DNA from: Pseudomonas sp. JUb42
GTDB taxonomy: Bacteria; Pseudomonadota; Gammaproteobacteria; Pseudomonadales; Pseudomonadaceae
DNA length: 64,000 bases
Direction: 5' to 3'
Assembly (NCBI RefSeq): GCF_024807945.1
Contig: NZ_JANUFD010000003.1
Location: 450,151 to 514,150, forward strand
Part shown: one piece after another, positions 8,687 through 16,368 of the stretch
How positions within the stretch are numbered: the stretch's first letter is position 1
How the letters are laid out: each line of letters begins with the position of its first letter
Program-made: the position numbers and the translations under genes
Notes under the pieces: model-generated
The model's input: the letters and a program-made list of their open reading frames with translations, nothing else
Told to the model about the DNA's origin: nothing
The model's database searches: none

Positions 8687-9610
8687 CTATGGTGAGGTGC
8701 TCAACCGATTGGCATACATCCGGCACTCCGCCACCAACGCCAGCAGATTGGGATCGCGCTCGCGGCTTTTGAGGAAGACGATGCCGATGTGTTGCTGCAT
8801 GTGATAGCGCTGCTGCAACGGGATCAGGCGCACGCGGTTCTCATAGACAGCGGCGATGCGCCCCGGCAGCAGGGCGTAGCCGACGCCGGAGCTGACCATG
8901 CTCAGCAGGGTGAAGATGTCGTTAACCTGCATGGCCACCTTGGGCTCGAAGCCAGCCTGCTGAAAGACGCGGATGCCGTCACGATGGGTGGCGAAGCCCT
9001 GGGTCAGGGTGATGAAAGTGGCTTCGCGCAGGTCGCTGAGGTCGATCTCGCTGCGCTGGGAGAAGGGCGAGTCGGCAGGGACCGCGAGGAAGATATCGTC
9101 GCTGAACAGCGGCAGGTGCTCGCAGTCCGGATCGTTGACGCTCTCGTCCAGGGACACCAGGATTGCGTCCGCCTCCATGTTCTTGAGCTTGTAGAACAGG
9201 TCGATATTGGAGCCGAGGATCAGGTCGATATTCAGCTCGCTGCGCCTCAGCTTGAGGCCCATGATCAGCTGCGGCACGGTCTTCACAGTCAATGAATACA
9301 GGGCGCCGAGGCGAAAACGCGCCGCCGAGAAACCTGCGGCCTGACGGGTCAGTTCGACGGTGGCGAGCACGTCCTGGATCAGCTTCTGCGCACGTTCCTC
9401 CAGAACATAGGCGCTTTCCAGTGGCGTCAGGTTGCGGCCTTCGTGCTTGAACAGCGGGCAGCGCAGGGCGCTTTCCAGGGAGTGGATGGCCCGATGCACG
9501 CTGACGTGGCTGGTCTGCAATTCCGCCGCCGCCCGAGCCAGATTGCCGGTGCGCATGAAGGCGAGAAAGATCTCCAGTTTCTTCAGGGTCAGTTCGTCGT
9601 CGATCTGCAT
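8687..9610 (-). CDS. LysR-family regulator resembling MdcR (malonate decarboxylase regulator)
   Basis: 307 residues: winged HTH at about 8-66 (LEIFLAFMRTGNLARAAAELQ, VHRAIHSLESAL) and a type 2 periplasmic-binding-like effector domain (LNIDLILGSNIDLFYKLKN, LFSDDIFLAVPADSPF, LLSMVSSGVGYALLPGRIA). From memory the N terminus and the VHRAIHSLESALRCPLFKHE block closely match regulators found beside mdc/mad malonate decarboxylase operons in Pseudomonas. None of those catalytic genes is nearby: the neighbours are secB (convergent) and a hemolysin III gene (divergent). LysR family is certain; the MdcR assignment is an inference a homology search would settle. Confidence 0.72.
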   Translation of the reverse strand: MQIDDELTLKKLEIFLAFMRTGNLARAAAELQTSHVSVHRAIHSLESALRCPLFKHEGRNLTPLESAYVLEERAQKLIQDVLATVELTRQAAGFSAARFRLGALYSLTVKTVPQLIMGLKLRRSELNIDLILGSNIDLFYKLKNMEADAILVSLDESVNDPDCEHLPLFSDDIFLAVPADSPFSQRSEIDLSDLREATFITLTQGFATHRDGIRVFQQAGFEPKVAMQVNDIFTLLSMVSSGVGYALLPGRIAAVYENRVRLIPLQQRYHMQQHIGIVFLKSRERDPNLLALVAECRMYANRLSTSP

Positions 9611-9730
9611 GGGTGGGTCTTCTTGTTTGAATACTGCCGATTGTGCCCAAGTCTCTCAGCGATGGCTGTACTTTTGCGGTCATAACCCGGAGCCTTGAGG
9701 CTCGTCGATTGAAATGGAGGTTGTGCGCGG

Positions 9731-10345
9731 ATGTATTACGGCGAGAAGTTCAACGCCTGGACTCACCTGGTAGGCGCGGTACTGGCCACTATCGGGGCGG
9801 TCTGGCTGTTGGTGATGGCAAGCCTGCATGGAGATGTCTGGAAGGTCGTCAGCATGGCGATCTATGGCGTGACCCTGGTCACCCTGTATAGCGCGTCCAC
9901 CGTGTATCACAGCGTACGCGGGCGCGCGAAGGTGATCATGCAGAAGGTTGATCACTTTTCGATCTATCTGCTGATTGCGGGCAGCTACACCCCGTTTTGT
10001 CTGGTCACCCTTCGTGGCCCGTGGGGCTGGACGCTGTTCGGCATCGTCTGGGGTTTAGCGCTGATCGGCATCCTGCAGGAGATCAAGCCACGTTCAGAGG
10101 CGCGGATCATGTCTCTGGTGATCTACGCGGTGATGGGCTGGATCGTGCTGGTGGCGGTCAAGCCGCTGTTGGCTGCGCTGGGCACGGCAGGCTTTACCTG
10201 GCTGGCGGCGGGCGGGGTGCTGTACACCGTGGGGATCATCTTCTTCGCCCGCGACCACATCACTCACTGGCACGGGATCTGGCACCTGTTCGTGGTTGCC
10301 GGGAGTTTGCTGCATTTTGTCGCGATTTGTTTTTATGTGTTGTGA
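9731..10345 (+). CDS. Hemolysin III family (PAQR-like) membrane protein
   Basis: A 204-residue integral inner-membrane protein with seven predicted helices. PAQR/hemolysin III signatures: MYYGEKFNAWTHLVGAV at the start, the STVYHS motif, KVDHFSIYLLIAGSYTPF, and the C-terminal HGIWHLFVVAGSLLHF whose His residues, with Asp and His of the first motifs, form the conserved metal site of the superfamily. Function in bacteria is not established; hemolytic activity rests on one Bacillus protein. GGAGG lies upstream of the ATG. Divergent from the LysR gene, so that regulator could act here, though only position supports this. Confidence 0.88.
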   Translation: MYYGEKFNAWTHLVGAVLATIGAVWLLVMASLHGDVWKVVSMAIYGVTLVTLYSASTVYHSVRGRAKVIMQKVDHFSIYLLIAGSYTPFCLVTLRGPWGWTLFGIVWGLALIGILQEIKPRSEARIMSLVIYAVMGWIVLVAVKPLLAALGTAGFTWLAAGGVLYTVGIIFFARDHITHWHGIWHLFVVAGSLLHFVAICFYVL

Positions 10346-10366
10346 ATACGCGTTGGGGTGAACTCT

Positions 10367-10453
10367 GTGGGAGCGAGGCTTGCCCGCGAAGATAGCGGCG
10401 CGGTGTACCTGATATTGCGCGTAACATTTGTTCGCGGGCAAGCCTCGCTCCAA
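10367..10453. repeat. REPIN (class B)
   Basis: Arm GTGGGAGCGAGGCTTGCCCG and its inverted partner (CGGGCAAGCCTCGCTCCAA) face each other about 40 bases apart between convergent hemolysin III and rsmE genes. It lies just downstream of both stops and may serve as a shared mRNA 3' end. This arm sequence differs from the AATTCATT class that dominates the window. Confidence 0.88.
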
Positions 10454-10464
10454 CGGGAAAAAGC

Positions 10465-11184
10465 TTAGAAATCCCCCCAAAGCTGCTGCGCCACGCTAAG
10501 CGCCACCACCGGCGCGGTTTCCGTGCGCAGCACGCGCGGGCCGAGGCGGGCGGCGTGGAAGCCGGCGTCCTGGGCCTGATCCACTTCTGCGTCGTTGAGG
10601 CCGCCTTCGGGGCCAATCAGGAACGCCAGGGTCGCCGGTTTCTCGTGGCTGACCAGTGGCTCGGCAACCGGATGCAGTACCAGCTTCAGATCAGCGCTGG
10701 TTTGCTTGAGCCATTCGGCCAATGGCACGGGCGGGTGAATCACCGGCACCACTGAGCGCCCGCACTGCTCGCAGGCACTGATTGCGATCTGCTGCCAGTG
10801 AGCCTGGCGCTTTTCTGCGCGTTCATCCTTGAGCCGCACTTCACAGCGCTCGCTGACAATCGGGGTGATTTCGCTGACGCCCAGTTCCGTGGCTTTCTGA
10901 ATTGCCCAGTCCATGCGCTCGCCACGAGACAGGCCCTGCCCCAGATGAATGCGCAACGGTGACTCGATCTGCCCGGCAAAGCTCTCGTCGAGCTGGACCC
11001 GCACGCGCTTTTTGCCCACCTCCAGCAGCTTGCCGCGAAACTCAAAGCCTGAGCCGTCGAACAGTTGCAGGGCATCACCTTCGGCCATGCGCAGCACCCG
11101 GCCGATGTAGTGGGCCTGGGCCTCCGGCAGCTCGTGCTCGCCAAGGCTCAGGGGGGCGTCGATAAAGAAGCGGGACAGTCTCAT
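10465..11184 (-). CDS. rsmE: 16S rRNA (uracil1498-N3)-methyltransferase RsmE
   Basis: Methylates U1498 of 16S rRNA using S-adenosylmethionine. 239 residues from ATG 11182-11184 (MRLSRFFIDAPLSL); a longer upstream frame adds ten unlikely residues. N-terminal PUA-like part (YIGRVLRMAEGDALQLFDG), then a SPOUT methyltransferase knot with AFLIGPEGGLNDAEVDQA and LGPRVLRTETAPVVAL, which form the SAM-binding trefoil knot. bioA lies upstream on the same strand with a decayed REPIN between them. Confidence 0.95.
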   Translation of the reverse strand: MRLSRFFIDAPLSLGEHELPEAQAHYIGRVLRMAEGDALQLFDGSGFEFRGKLLEVGKKRVRVQLDESFAGQIESPLRIHLGQGLSRGERMDWAIQKATELGVSEITPIVSERCEVRLKDERAEKRQAHWQQIAISACEQCGRSVVPVIHPPVPLAEWLKQTSADLKLVLHPVAEPLVSHEKPATLAFLIGPEGGLNDAEVDQAQDAGFHAARLGPRVLRTETAPVVALSVAQQLWGDF

Positions 11185-11245
11185 GGTGCGTCTCTGAGGT
11201 GTTGGTGGTGCCAACTGAATATATTGGATTATGTGGGAGCCAATT

Positions 11246-11331
11246 GTGGGAGCGAATTCATTCGCGAAAGGGCCAGTACATCCGACGCATCTGTGTCGTC
11301 TGGAATAACGCCTTCGCGGATGATTTGGTTA
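11246..11331. repeat. Decayed REPIN (class A) merging into the bioA stop codon
   Basis: The left arm GTGGGAGCGAATTCATTCGC is intact. The right arm keeps TTCGCGGATGA and then diverges to TTTGGTTAAC, so CTCCCAC is lost. The TAA stop of bioA (minus strand, 11329-11331) lies in this eroded arm. Another half arm (GTGGGAGCCAATT) precedes it at 11233. Confidence 0.75.
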
Positions 11332-12735
11332 ACCCGGATCCCGGAAATTGGGATGGAAATCCTTGCGCACTGGCACGCTGATGCCGCTGCGGGTGGCAAT
11401 GTCGATGCCTTCGCTGGCCACTTCGGCGAGGAAGTCGATCTGTTCCGGGGTGATCACGTAAGGCGGCAGGAAGTACACCACGCTGCCCAGCGGGCGCAGC
11501 AGGGCGCCGCGTTCCAGGGCGTGCTGGAAGACTTGCAGGCCGCGACGTTCCTGCCATGGGTAGGCGGTCTTGCTGGCCTTGTCCTGGACCATCTCGATGG
11601 CCAGGGCCATGCCGGTCTGGCGCACTTCGGCGACATGGGGGTGATCGACCAGGTGCGCCGTAGCCGTAGCCATACGCTGGGCCAGGGCCTTGTTGTTCTC
11701 GATGACGTTGTCTTGCTCGAAGATATCCAGGGTCGCCAGAGCCGCCGCGCACGCCAGCGGGTTGCCGGTGTAGCTGTGGGAATGCAGGAAGGCGCGCAGG
11801 GTCGGGTAGTCGTCGTAGAAGGCGTCGTAGACCTCGTCGGTGGTCAGGCACGCCGCCAGTGGCAGGTAGCCGCCGGTCAGGGCCTTGGACAGGCAGAGGA
11901 AGTCCGGGCGGATACCGGCCTGTTCGCAGGCGAACATGGTGCCGGTGCGGCCGAAGCCCACGGCGATCTCATCGTGAATCAGGTGCACGCCGTAGCGGTC
12001 GCAGGCCTCGCGCAGCAGCTTGAGGTAGATCGGGTCATACATGCGCATGCCGCCCGCGCCCTGGATCAGTGGCTCGACGATCACGGCGGCGACGCTAGCG
12101 TGATGTTCCGCCAGGGTCTGTTCCATGGCGGCGAACAGGGTGCGCGAGTGTTCTTCCCAGCTCACACCCTCTGGACGGAAGTAGCAGTCCGGGCTCGGCA
12201 CCTTGATGGTGTCCATCAACAGGGTCTTGTAGGTCTCGGTGAACAGCGGCACATCGCCCACCGACATCGCCGCTATGGTTTCGCCGTGGTAGCTGTTGCT
12301 CAGGGTGACGAAGCGTTTCTTCTCGGGCTTGCCGCGATTGAGCCAGTAGTGAAAGCTCATTTTCAACGCGACTTCGATGCAGGACGAGCCATTATCGGCG
12401 TAGAAGCAACGTGTCAGGCCTTCCGGCGTAAGTTTGACCAGGCGCTCGGACAACTCGATCACCGGCTGATGGCTGAAGCCGGCGAGGATCACATGCTCCA
12501 ACTGATCGACCTGATCCTTGATGCGTTGGTTGATGCGCGGGTTGGCGTGGCCGAACACGTTGACCCACCAAGAGCTGACGGCGTCCAGATAACGCTTGCC
12601 TTCGAAGTCTTCCAGCCAGACCCCTTCGCCACGCTTGATCGGGATCAGCGGCAGGTTTTCGTGGTCTTTCATCTGGGTGCAGGGGTGCCACAGGACCGCG
12701 AGGTCGCGTTGCATCCACTGGTTATTCAGGCCCAT
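11329..12735 (-). CDS. bioA: Adenosylmethionine-8-amino-7-oxononanoate aminotransferase
   Basis: PLP enzyme of biotin synthesis that transfers the amino group of SAM to KAPA, giving DAPA. 468 residues from ATG 12733-12735 (MGLNNQWMQRDLAVLWHPCTQ), with a GGAG site eight bases upstream; a slightly longer frame adds nine residues without one. Class III aminotransferase marks: WHPCTQMKDH, DAVSSWWVNVFGHANP, DNGSSCIEVALKMSFHYW, DEIAVGFGRTG, and the PLP lysine in LSKALTGGYLPLAA. Other bio genes are absent, as is common for pseudomonads where bioA stands apart. Stop codon falls in REP-derived sequence, so the last residues may vary between strains. Confidence 0.95.
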   Translation of the reverse strand: MGLNNQWMQRDLAVLWHPCTQMKDHENLPLIPIKRGEGVWLEDFEGKRYLDAVSSWWVNVFGHANPRINQRIKDQVDQLEHVILAGFSHQPVIELSERLVKLTPEGLTRCFYADNGSSCIEVALKMSFHYWLNRGKPEKKRFVTLSNSYHGETIAAMSVGDVPLFTETYKTLLMDTIKVPSPDCYFRPEGVSWEEHSRTLFAAMEQTLAEHHASVAAVIVEPLIQGAGGMRMYDPIYLKLLREACDRYGVHLIHDEIAVGFGRTGTMFACEQAGIRPDFLCLSKALTGGYLPLAACLTTDEVYDAFYDDYPTLRAFLHSHSYTGNPLACAAALATLDIFEQDNVIENNKALAQRMATATAHLVDHPHVAEVRQTGMALAIEMVQDKASKTAYPWQERRGLQVFQHALERGALLRPLGSVVYFLPPYVITPEQIDFLAEVASEGIDIATRSGISVPVRKDFHPNFRDPG

Positions 12736-12949
12736 CGGTAATCTCCTGGTGGCGACTCGCATGACGCGAGGGCGAACAATCGGGCAAGCCTATGCAATGC
12801 CTGCCTGCGGGACAACCTCTTGTACCAATTGAGTGACATTCGTCGCCGGGCGGACATTGCTGGTAGCGCTTGCGGCGCTGACGTATCCTTCGCGCCGATC
12901 CTGGACCCTGTCGTCCGAAGTTTCTTACGTTTATCTCGGAGTTTGCCGA

Positions 12950-14731
12950 ATGCTTTCTGGTTGGCTGCGCGCCTGTGCGCTGTTGATGGTAGGGCTGGTC
13001 AGTGCGTCTGCACTGGCAGCTGAAAAACAACACACCGCCATAGTGGTAGGCGCCGGCATGGCCGGCCTGACGACGGCATATGAACTTCAGGCCAAAGGCT
13101 GGCAGGTCACCCTGCTCGAAGCCCGGCCGACCCTGGGTGGTCGCTCGGCCCTGGCGAGCAGCGAGTGGATCGGCAATGCCAAGGTCCAGCCGGTGCTCAA
13201 TCAGTACCTGGATCGCTTCAAGGTCCAGAGCGTGCCTGCGCCGGAATTCGTCCGTACCCCCGGCTATCTGATTGATGGCAGCTATTTCACTGCCGCCGAT
13301 CTCGCGGTCAAACAGCCGGAGACCGCTGCAGCTCTCAAGCGTTACGAAGAAACCCTGGATAACCTGGCACGCTCCATCGATGATCCGCAGAACCCCGCGT
13401 CGAACAACACCCTGTTCGCCCTGGATCAGATCAACGTCGCCAACTGGCTGGATCGCCTGACCCTGCCGACCACTGCCCGCCAGTTGATCAATCAGGAAAT
13501 CCGCAGCCGTTACGACGAGCCTTCGCGCCTGTCGCTGTTGTATTTCGCCCAGCAGTCGAAAGTCTATCGCGGTGTCGATGACCGCGACCTGCGCGCTGCC
13601 CGTCTGCCCGGCGGTAGCGGTGTCCTGGCCGAGGCCTTTGCCAAGCAGATCAAGACCATCAAGACCAACTCGCCGGTATCGGCGATTTCCCAGGACAAGG
13701 ACGGCGTGACGGTCAAGGTCGGCGCGGTCGGTTATCAGGCCGACTACCTGGTGCTGGCGGTGCCGTTGCGTGCCCTGGGCAATATCCAGATGACTCCGGC
13801 CCTGGATGCCCAGCATCAGGGCGCTCTGAAGAGCACCAACTACGGTTGGCGCGACCAGATCATGCTCAAGTTCAAGACTCCGGTCTGGGACAGCAAGGCG
13901 CGCATGTCCGGTGAAACCTTCAGCAACACCGGTCTGGGCATGTTGTGGATCGAGCCCGCGCTCAAGGGCGGCGCCAACGTCATCATTAACCTGTCCGGCG
14001 ACAATGCGCGCCTGATGCAGGCCTTTGGCGACAAGCAGTTGGTGGATCAGGTGCTGATTCGCTTCCACAACTTCTTCCCGCAGGCCCGTGGCGCGTTTAC
14101 CGGTTACGAGATTCGTCGCTACAGCACCGATCCTTCGATCACCGGCTCCTACCTGGCCTTCGGCCCAGGGCAGATCAGCAAATACTGGCGTCTGTGGGAA
14201 AAGCCGATCCAGCGCGTAGCCTTTGCCGGTGAGCACACTGATCCTCTGTACCCTGGCACCCTGGAAGGCGCCCTGCGCAGCGGTCAGCGTGCAGCCAATC
14301 AGTTGCAGGACCTGGCTGCTGGCAAGACCCTGGACGTGATCAAGGTCGGCCCACAGGCTCCGGCTCCAGCCAAACCTGTGGAAACCAAGAAGGCTGACGA
14401 CGAGCCGGGCTTCTTCTCCCGTCTGTTCGGTGGCAAGGCCGCCGAGAAGGCACCTGAGCCGATTCCTGCACCAGTGCCTGCCCCCGCTCCGGCTCCGGAA
14501 CCTGTGCCTGCACCGGTAGCGCCGGTCGTGGCGCCGGTGGTTGCTCCTGCCAAGACGGCGGAGCCTGCCAAGAAAGCGCCTGCGCACAAACCCGCAGTGA
14601 AGAAAGAGCCCGTCAAGAAAGAACCGGCGAAAAAAGACGCTGCCAAGAAAGAAGCGGCCCCGGCCCACAAGGCTCCGGCGAAAAAGGCCGAGCCGGCCAA
14701 GACGCCAGCGGCAACCGACGTGAAGAACTGA
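12950..14731 (+). CDS. Exported FAD-dependent amine-oxidase-like oxidoreductase with Pro/Ala/Lys tail
   Basis: 593 residues from ATG 12950 (MLSGWLRACALLMVGLVSAS), a clear signal peptide cut near ALAAEKQ. The flavin Rossmann motif IVVGAGMAGLTTAYELQ follows at once, then GGRSALAS, and the C-terminal flavin motif FAGEHTDPLYPGTLEGAL. This is the flavin monoamine oxidase fold; the substrate is unknown. After about residue 460 the protein turns into a tail of about 130 residues, first Pro/Ala/Val repeats, then Lys/Ala/Pro repeats (AKKDAAKKEAAPAHKAPAKK). An exported flavoprotein would need Tat or periplasmic flavin loading; no twin-arginine is visible. Divergent from bioA and followed by its own terminator. 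Confidence 0.82.
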   Translation: MLSGWLRACALLMVGLVSASALAAEKQHTAIVVGAGMAGLTTAYELQAKGWQVTLLEARPTLGGRSALASSEWIGNAKVQPVLNQYLDRFKVQSVPAPEFVRTPGYLIDGSYFTAADLAVKQPETAAALKRYEETLDNLARSIDDPQNPASNNTLFALDQINVANWLDRLTLPTTARQLINQEIRSRYDEPSRLSLLYFAQQSKVYRGVDDRDLRAARLPGGSGVLAEAFAKQIKTIKTNSPVSAISQDKDGVTVKVGAVGYQADYLVLAVPLRALGNIQMTPALDAQHQGALKSTNYGWRDQIMLKFKTPVWDSKARMSGETFSNTGLGMLWIEPALKGGANVIINLSGDNARLMQAFGDKQLVDQVLIRFHNFFPQARGAFTGYEIRRYSTDPSITGSYLAFGPGQISKYWRLWEKPIQRVAFAGEHTDPLYPGTLEGALRSGQRAANQLQDLAAGKTLDVIKVGPQAPAPAKPVETKKADDEPGFFSRLFGGKAAEKAPEPIPAPVPAPAPAPEPVPAPVAPVVAPVVAPAKTAEPAKKAPAHKPAVKKEPVKKEPAKKDAAKKEAAPAHKAPAKKAEPAKTPAATDVKN

Positions 14732-14760
14732 TCGGCTGCCATTGAGCTGAAGCACTGAAA

Positions 14761-14792
14761 AGCGCGACCTCCTACAGGTCGCGCTTTTTTTT
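14761..14792 (+). terminator. Rho-independent terminator of the flavin oxidoreductase gene
   Basis: Stem AGCGCGACC / GGTCGCGCT (14761-14769 and 14777-14785) with a seven-base loop and a run of T to 14792, 29 bases after the stop codon. Confidence 0.92.
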
Positions 14793-15077
14793 GTGCAGGA
14801 AAAATCGTCTATATGTGTAGGTCACTTATAGCCGTTCATCCGCATCCTGAAGCCGGTGGTCATGGCGTTGTTTTGTTGGCCCCGGATAATCCGGATGCTC
14901 GGCGGGCAAATTCGTTTATGTCCGACCAGGGTGGGGTTACGTGCGTCAGGACGGCGACATCGGAAAGCACGGCGGTTTTGTAACAATCGAAATGTTCGAT
15001 GGTTCAGAGCAAGAATTTGCGCTTTCATTCGATAGATAAAAAGCTAGTCTGTGACCAACTTATACAAGGTATCGGCG
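14793..15077. other. Gene-free stretch upstream of cytochrome b561
   Basis: No credible gene. It holds two small perfect inverted repeats: CCGGATAATCCGG at 14882-14894 and ATCGAAATGTTCGAT at 14986-15000. The second lies 78 bases before the cytochrome b561 start and could be an operator or promoter-associated site. No factor can be named. Confidence 0.4.
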
Positions 15078-15626
15078 ATGCAACTGAAGAACTCCTCCTC
15101 TCGATACGGTCTGGTCAGCATGCTGTTGCACTGGGGCGTGGCCATTGCAGTATTTGGTCTGTTTGCGTTGGGTTTGTGGATGGTCGGTCTGGGTTATTAC
15201 GACACATGGCGCAAGGCCGGCCCTGATCTGCACAAGAGCATCGGCCTGACCCTGTTCGCGGTGATGTTGATCCGCGTGGTCTGGCGCCTGCTTAGCCCGC
15301 CGCCACCGCCATTGGCCAGTTATGGCAAGTGGACGCGTATCGGCGCGGCGTTTGGCCATTTGTTTCTGTATGTCGGCTTGTTTGCCGTGATGTTCGCCGG
15401 GTATCTCATTTCCACCGCCGACGGTGTGGGGATCTCGGTGTTTGGCCTGTTCGATGTACCCGCGCTGATCAGCGGCCTGCCGGATCAGGCGGACAACGCG
15501 GGTGTCGTACACCTTTATCTGGCTTGGGTTCTCGTGATCTTCGCGGGGCTTCATGGTCTTGCAGCACTGAAACACCACTTTATCGATCGTGATGTGACCC
15601 TCAAGCGCATGCTGGGTCGCAGCTAG
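15078..15626 (+). CDS. Cytochrome b561 family di-heme membrane protein
   Basis: 182 residues from ATG 15078 (MQLKNSSSRYGLVSMLLHWGVAI), chosen over an upstream start because AAGG lies nine bases before it. Four membrane helices with the His residues expected to ligate two b-type hemes (LLHWGVAI, LHKSIGLTLF, AGLHGLAALKHHF). Such proteins shuttle electrons between the quinone pool and periplasmic partners. The downstream yceI gene begins 27 bases after the stop, the common CybB-YceI pairing; YceI proteins bind isoprenoid quinones, so a joint membrane-quinone function is plausible. Confidence 0.92.
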   Translation: MQLKNSSSRYGLVSMLLHWGVAIAVFGLFALGLWMVGLGYYDTWRKAGPDLHKSIGLTLFAVMLIRVVWRLLSPPPPPLASYGKWTRIGAAFGHLFLYVGLFAVMFAGYLISTADGVGISVFGLFDVPALISGLPDQADNAGVVHLYLAWVLVIFAGLHGLAALKHHFIDRDVTLKRMLGRS

Positions 15627-15653
15627 TTGTTCAACCCTAATAGGAAGAAAAGC

Positions 15654-16250
15654 ATGTTGAAGAAGTCTCTCGCCGCTCTGGCACTGGGTACCGCACTGTT
15701 CACCGCTGGCCAGGCCATGGCTGCTGACTACACCATCGATAAAGAAGGTCAGCACGCCTTCATCGATTTCACCATCAGCCACCTGGGCTACAGCTTCATC
15801 CACGGTACTTTCAAGGACTGGACCGGTACGTTCAGCTTTGATGCTGCCAAGCCTGAAGACAGCAAAATCAGCATCGACGTGAAAACCGCCAGCGTTTTCA
15901 CCAACCATGCCGAACGTGACAAGCACATCAGCAGCAAGGACTTCCTGGACGTCGCCACTTACCCGGACGCCAAGTTCGTCTCCACCAAAGTCGCGCCTAC
16001 CGGCAAGAATGCTGACGGCAAAGTCACCGCTGACGTAACCGGTGACCTGACTCTGCACGGTGTGACCAAGCCAGTTGTGGTCAAGGCCACTTTCAACGGC
16101 GAAGGCAAGGATCCATGGGGCGGCTATCGTGCCGGCTTCAACGGTACTACTTCGATCAAGCGTTCTGATTTCGGCAAGATGATGGACCTGGGTCCACAGT
16201 CCGACACCATGGAACTGAACATCTCGTTCGAAGGCGTCAAGGCTAAGTAA
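15654..16250 (+). CDS. YceI family periplasmic lipocalin-like protein
   Basis: 198 residues from ATG 15654, preceded by AGGAAG. Signal peptide [23 protein letters not shown], then the YceI beta barrel: [65 protein letters not shown] and [20 protein letters not shown]. The family binds isoprenoid lipids in its barrel. Transcribed with cytochrome b561 and closed by a terminator. Confidence 0.93.
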   Translation: MLKKSLAALALGTALFTAGQAMAADYTIDKEGQHAFIDFTISHLGYSFIHGTFKDWTGTFSFDAAKPEDSKISIDVKTASVFTNHAERDKHISSKDFLDVATYPDAKFVSTKVAPTGKNADGKVTADVTGDLTLHGVTKPVVVKATFNGEGKDPWGGYRAGFNGTTSIKRSDFGKMMDLGPQSDTMELNISFEGVKAK

Positions 16251-16267
16251 TTGCGCTTGGTTTGAGC

Positions 16268-16297
16268 AAAAAAAAGCCGACCTCAGGTCGGCTGTTT
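16268..16297. terminator. Terminator after yceI
   Basis: Stem AGCCGACCT / AGGTCGGCT at 16275-16293 around a single-base or three-base loop, preceded by eight A and followed by TGTTTT. It probably works for yceI and, from the other side, for rhlE. Confidence 0.88.
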
Positions 16298-16303
16298 TAT
16301 TCC

Positions 16304-16356
16304 CGTAGGAGCGGCTTCAGCCGCGAGAGCATCCTACCGGCTAAAGCAGGTCCTAC
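16304..16356. repeat. REP-like element of a third arm class
   Basis: Arm GTAGGAGCGGCTTCAGCCGC followed after a short spacer by an inverted fragment (GCAGGTCCTAC). It sits between convergent yceI and rhlE. The arm differs from the other two classes in the window. Confidence 0.7.
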
Positions 16357-16368
16357 AGTCTGTGGCAA

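Noticed and set aside
11065..12741. 558-codon plus-strand frame opposite bioA
   Set aside because: Shadow of bioA, which has a full set of aminotransferase motifs and a good ribosome site.
12722..14755. 677-codon minus-strand frame opposite the flavin oxidoreductase
   Set aside because: Arg/Leu/Gly-rich shadow of a gene with clear flavin motifs; no start signal and no family.
14822..15028. 68-codon minus-strand frame before cytochrome b561
   Set aside because: Random-looking composition and no translation signal; the gap has inverted repeats more typical of regulation.
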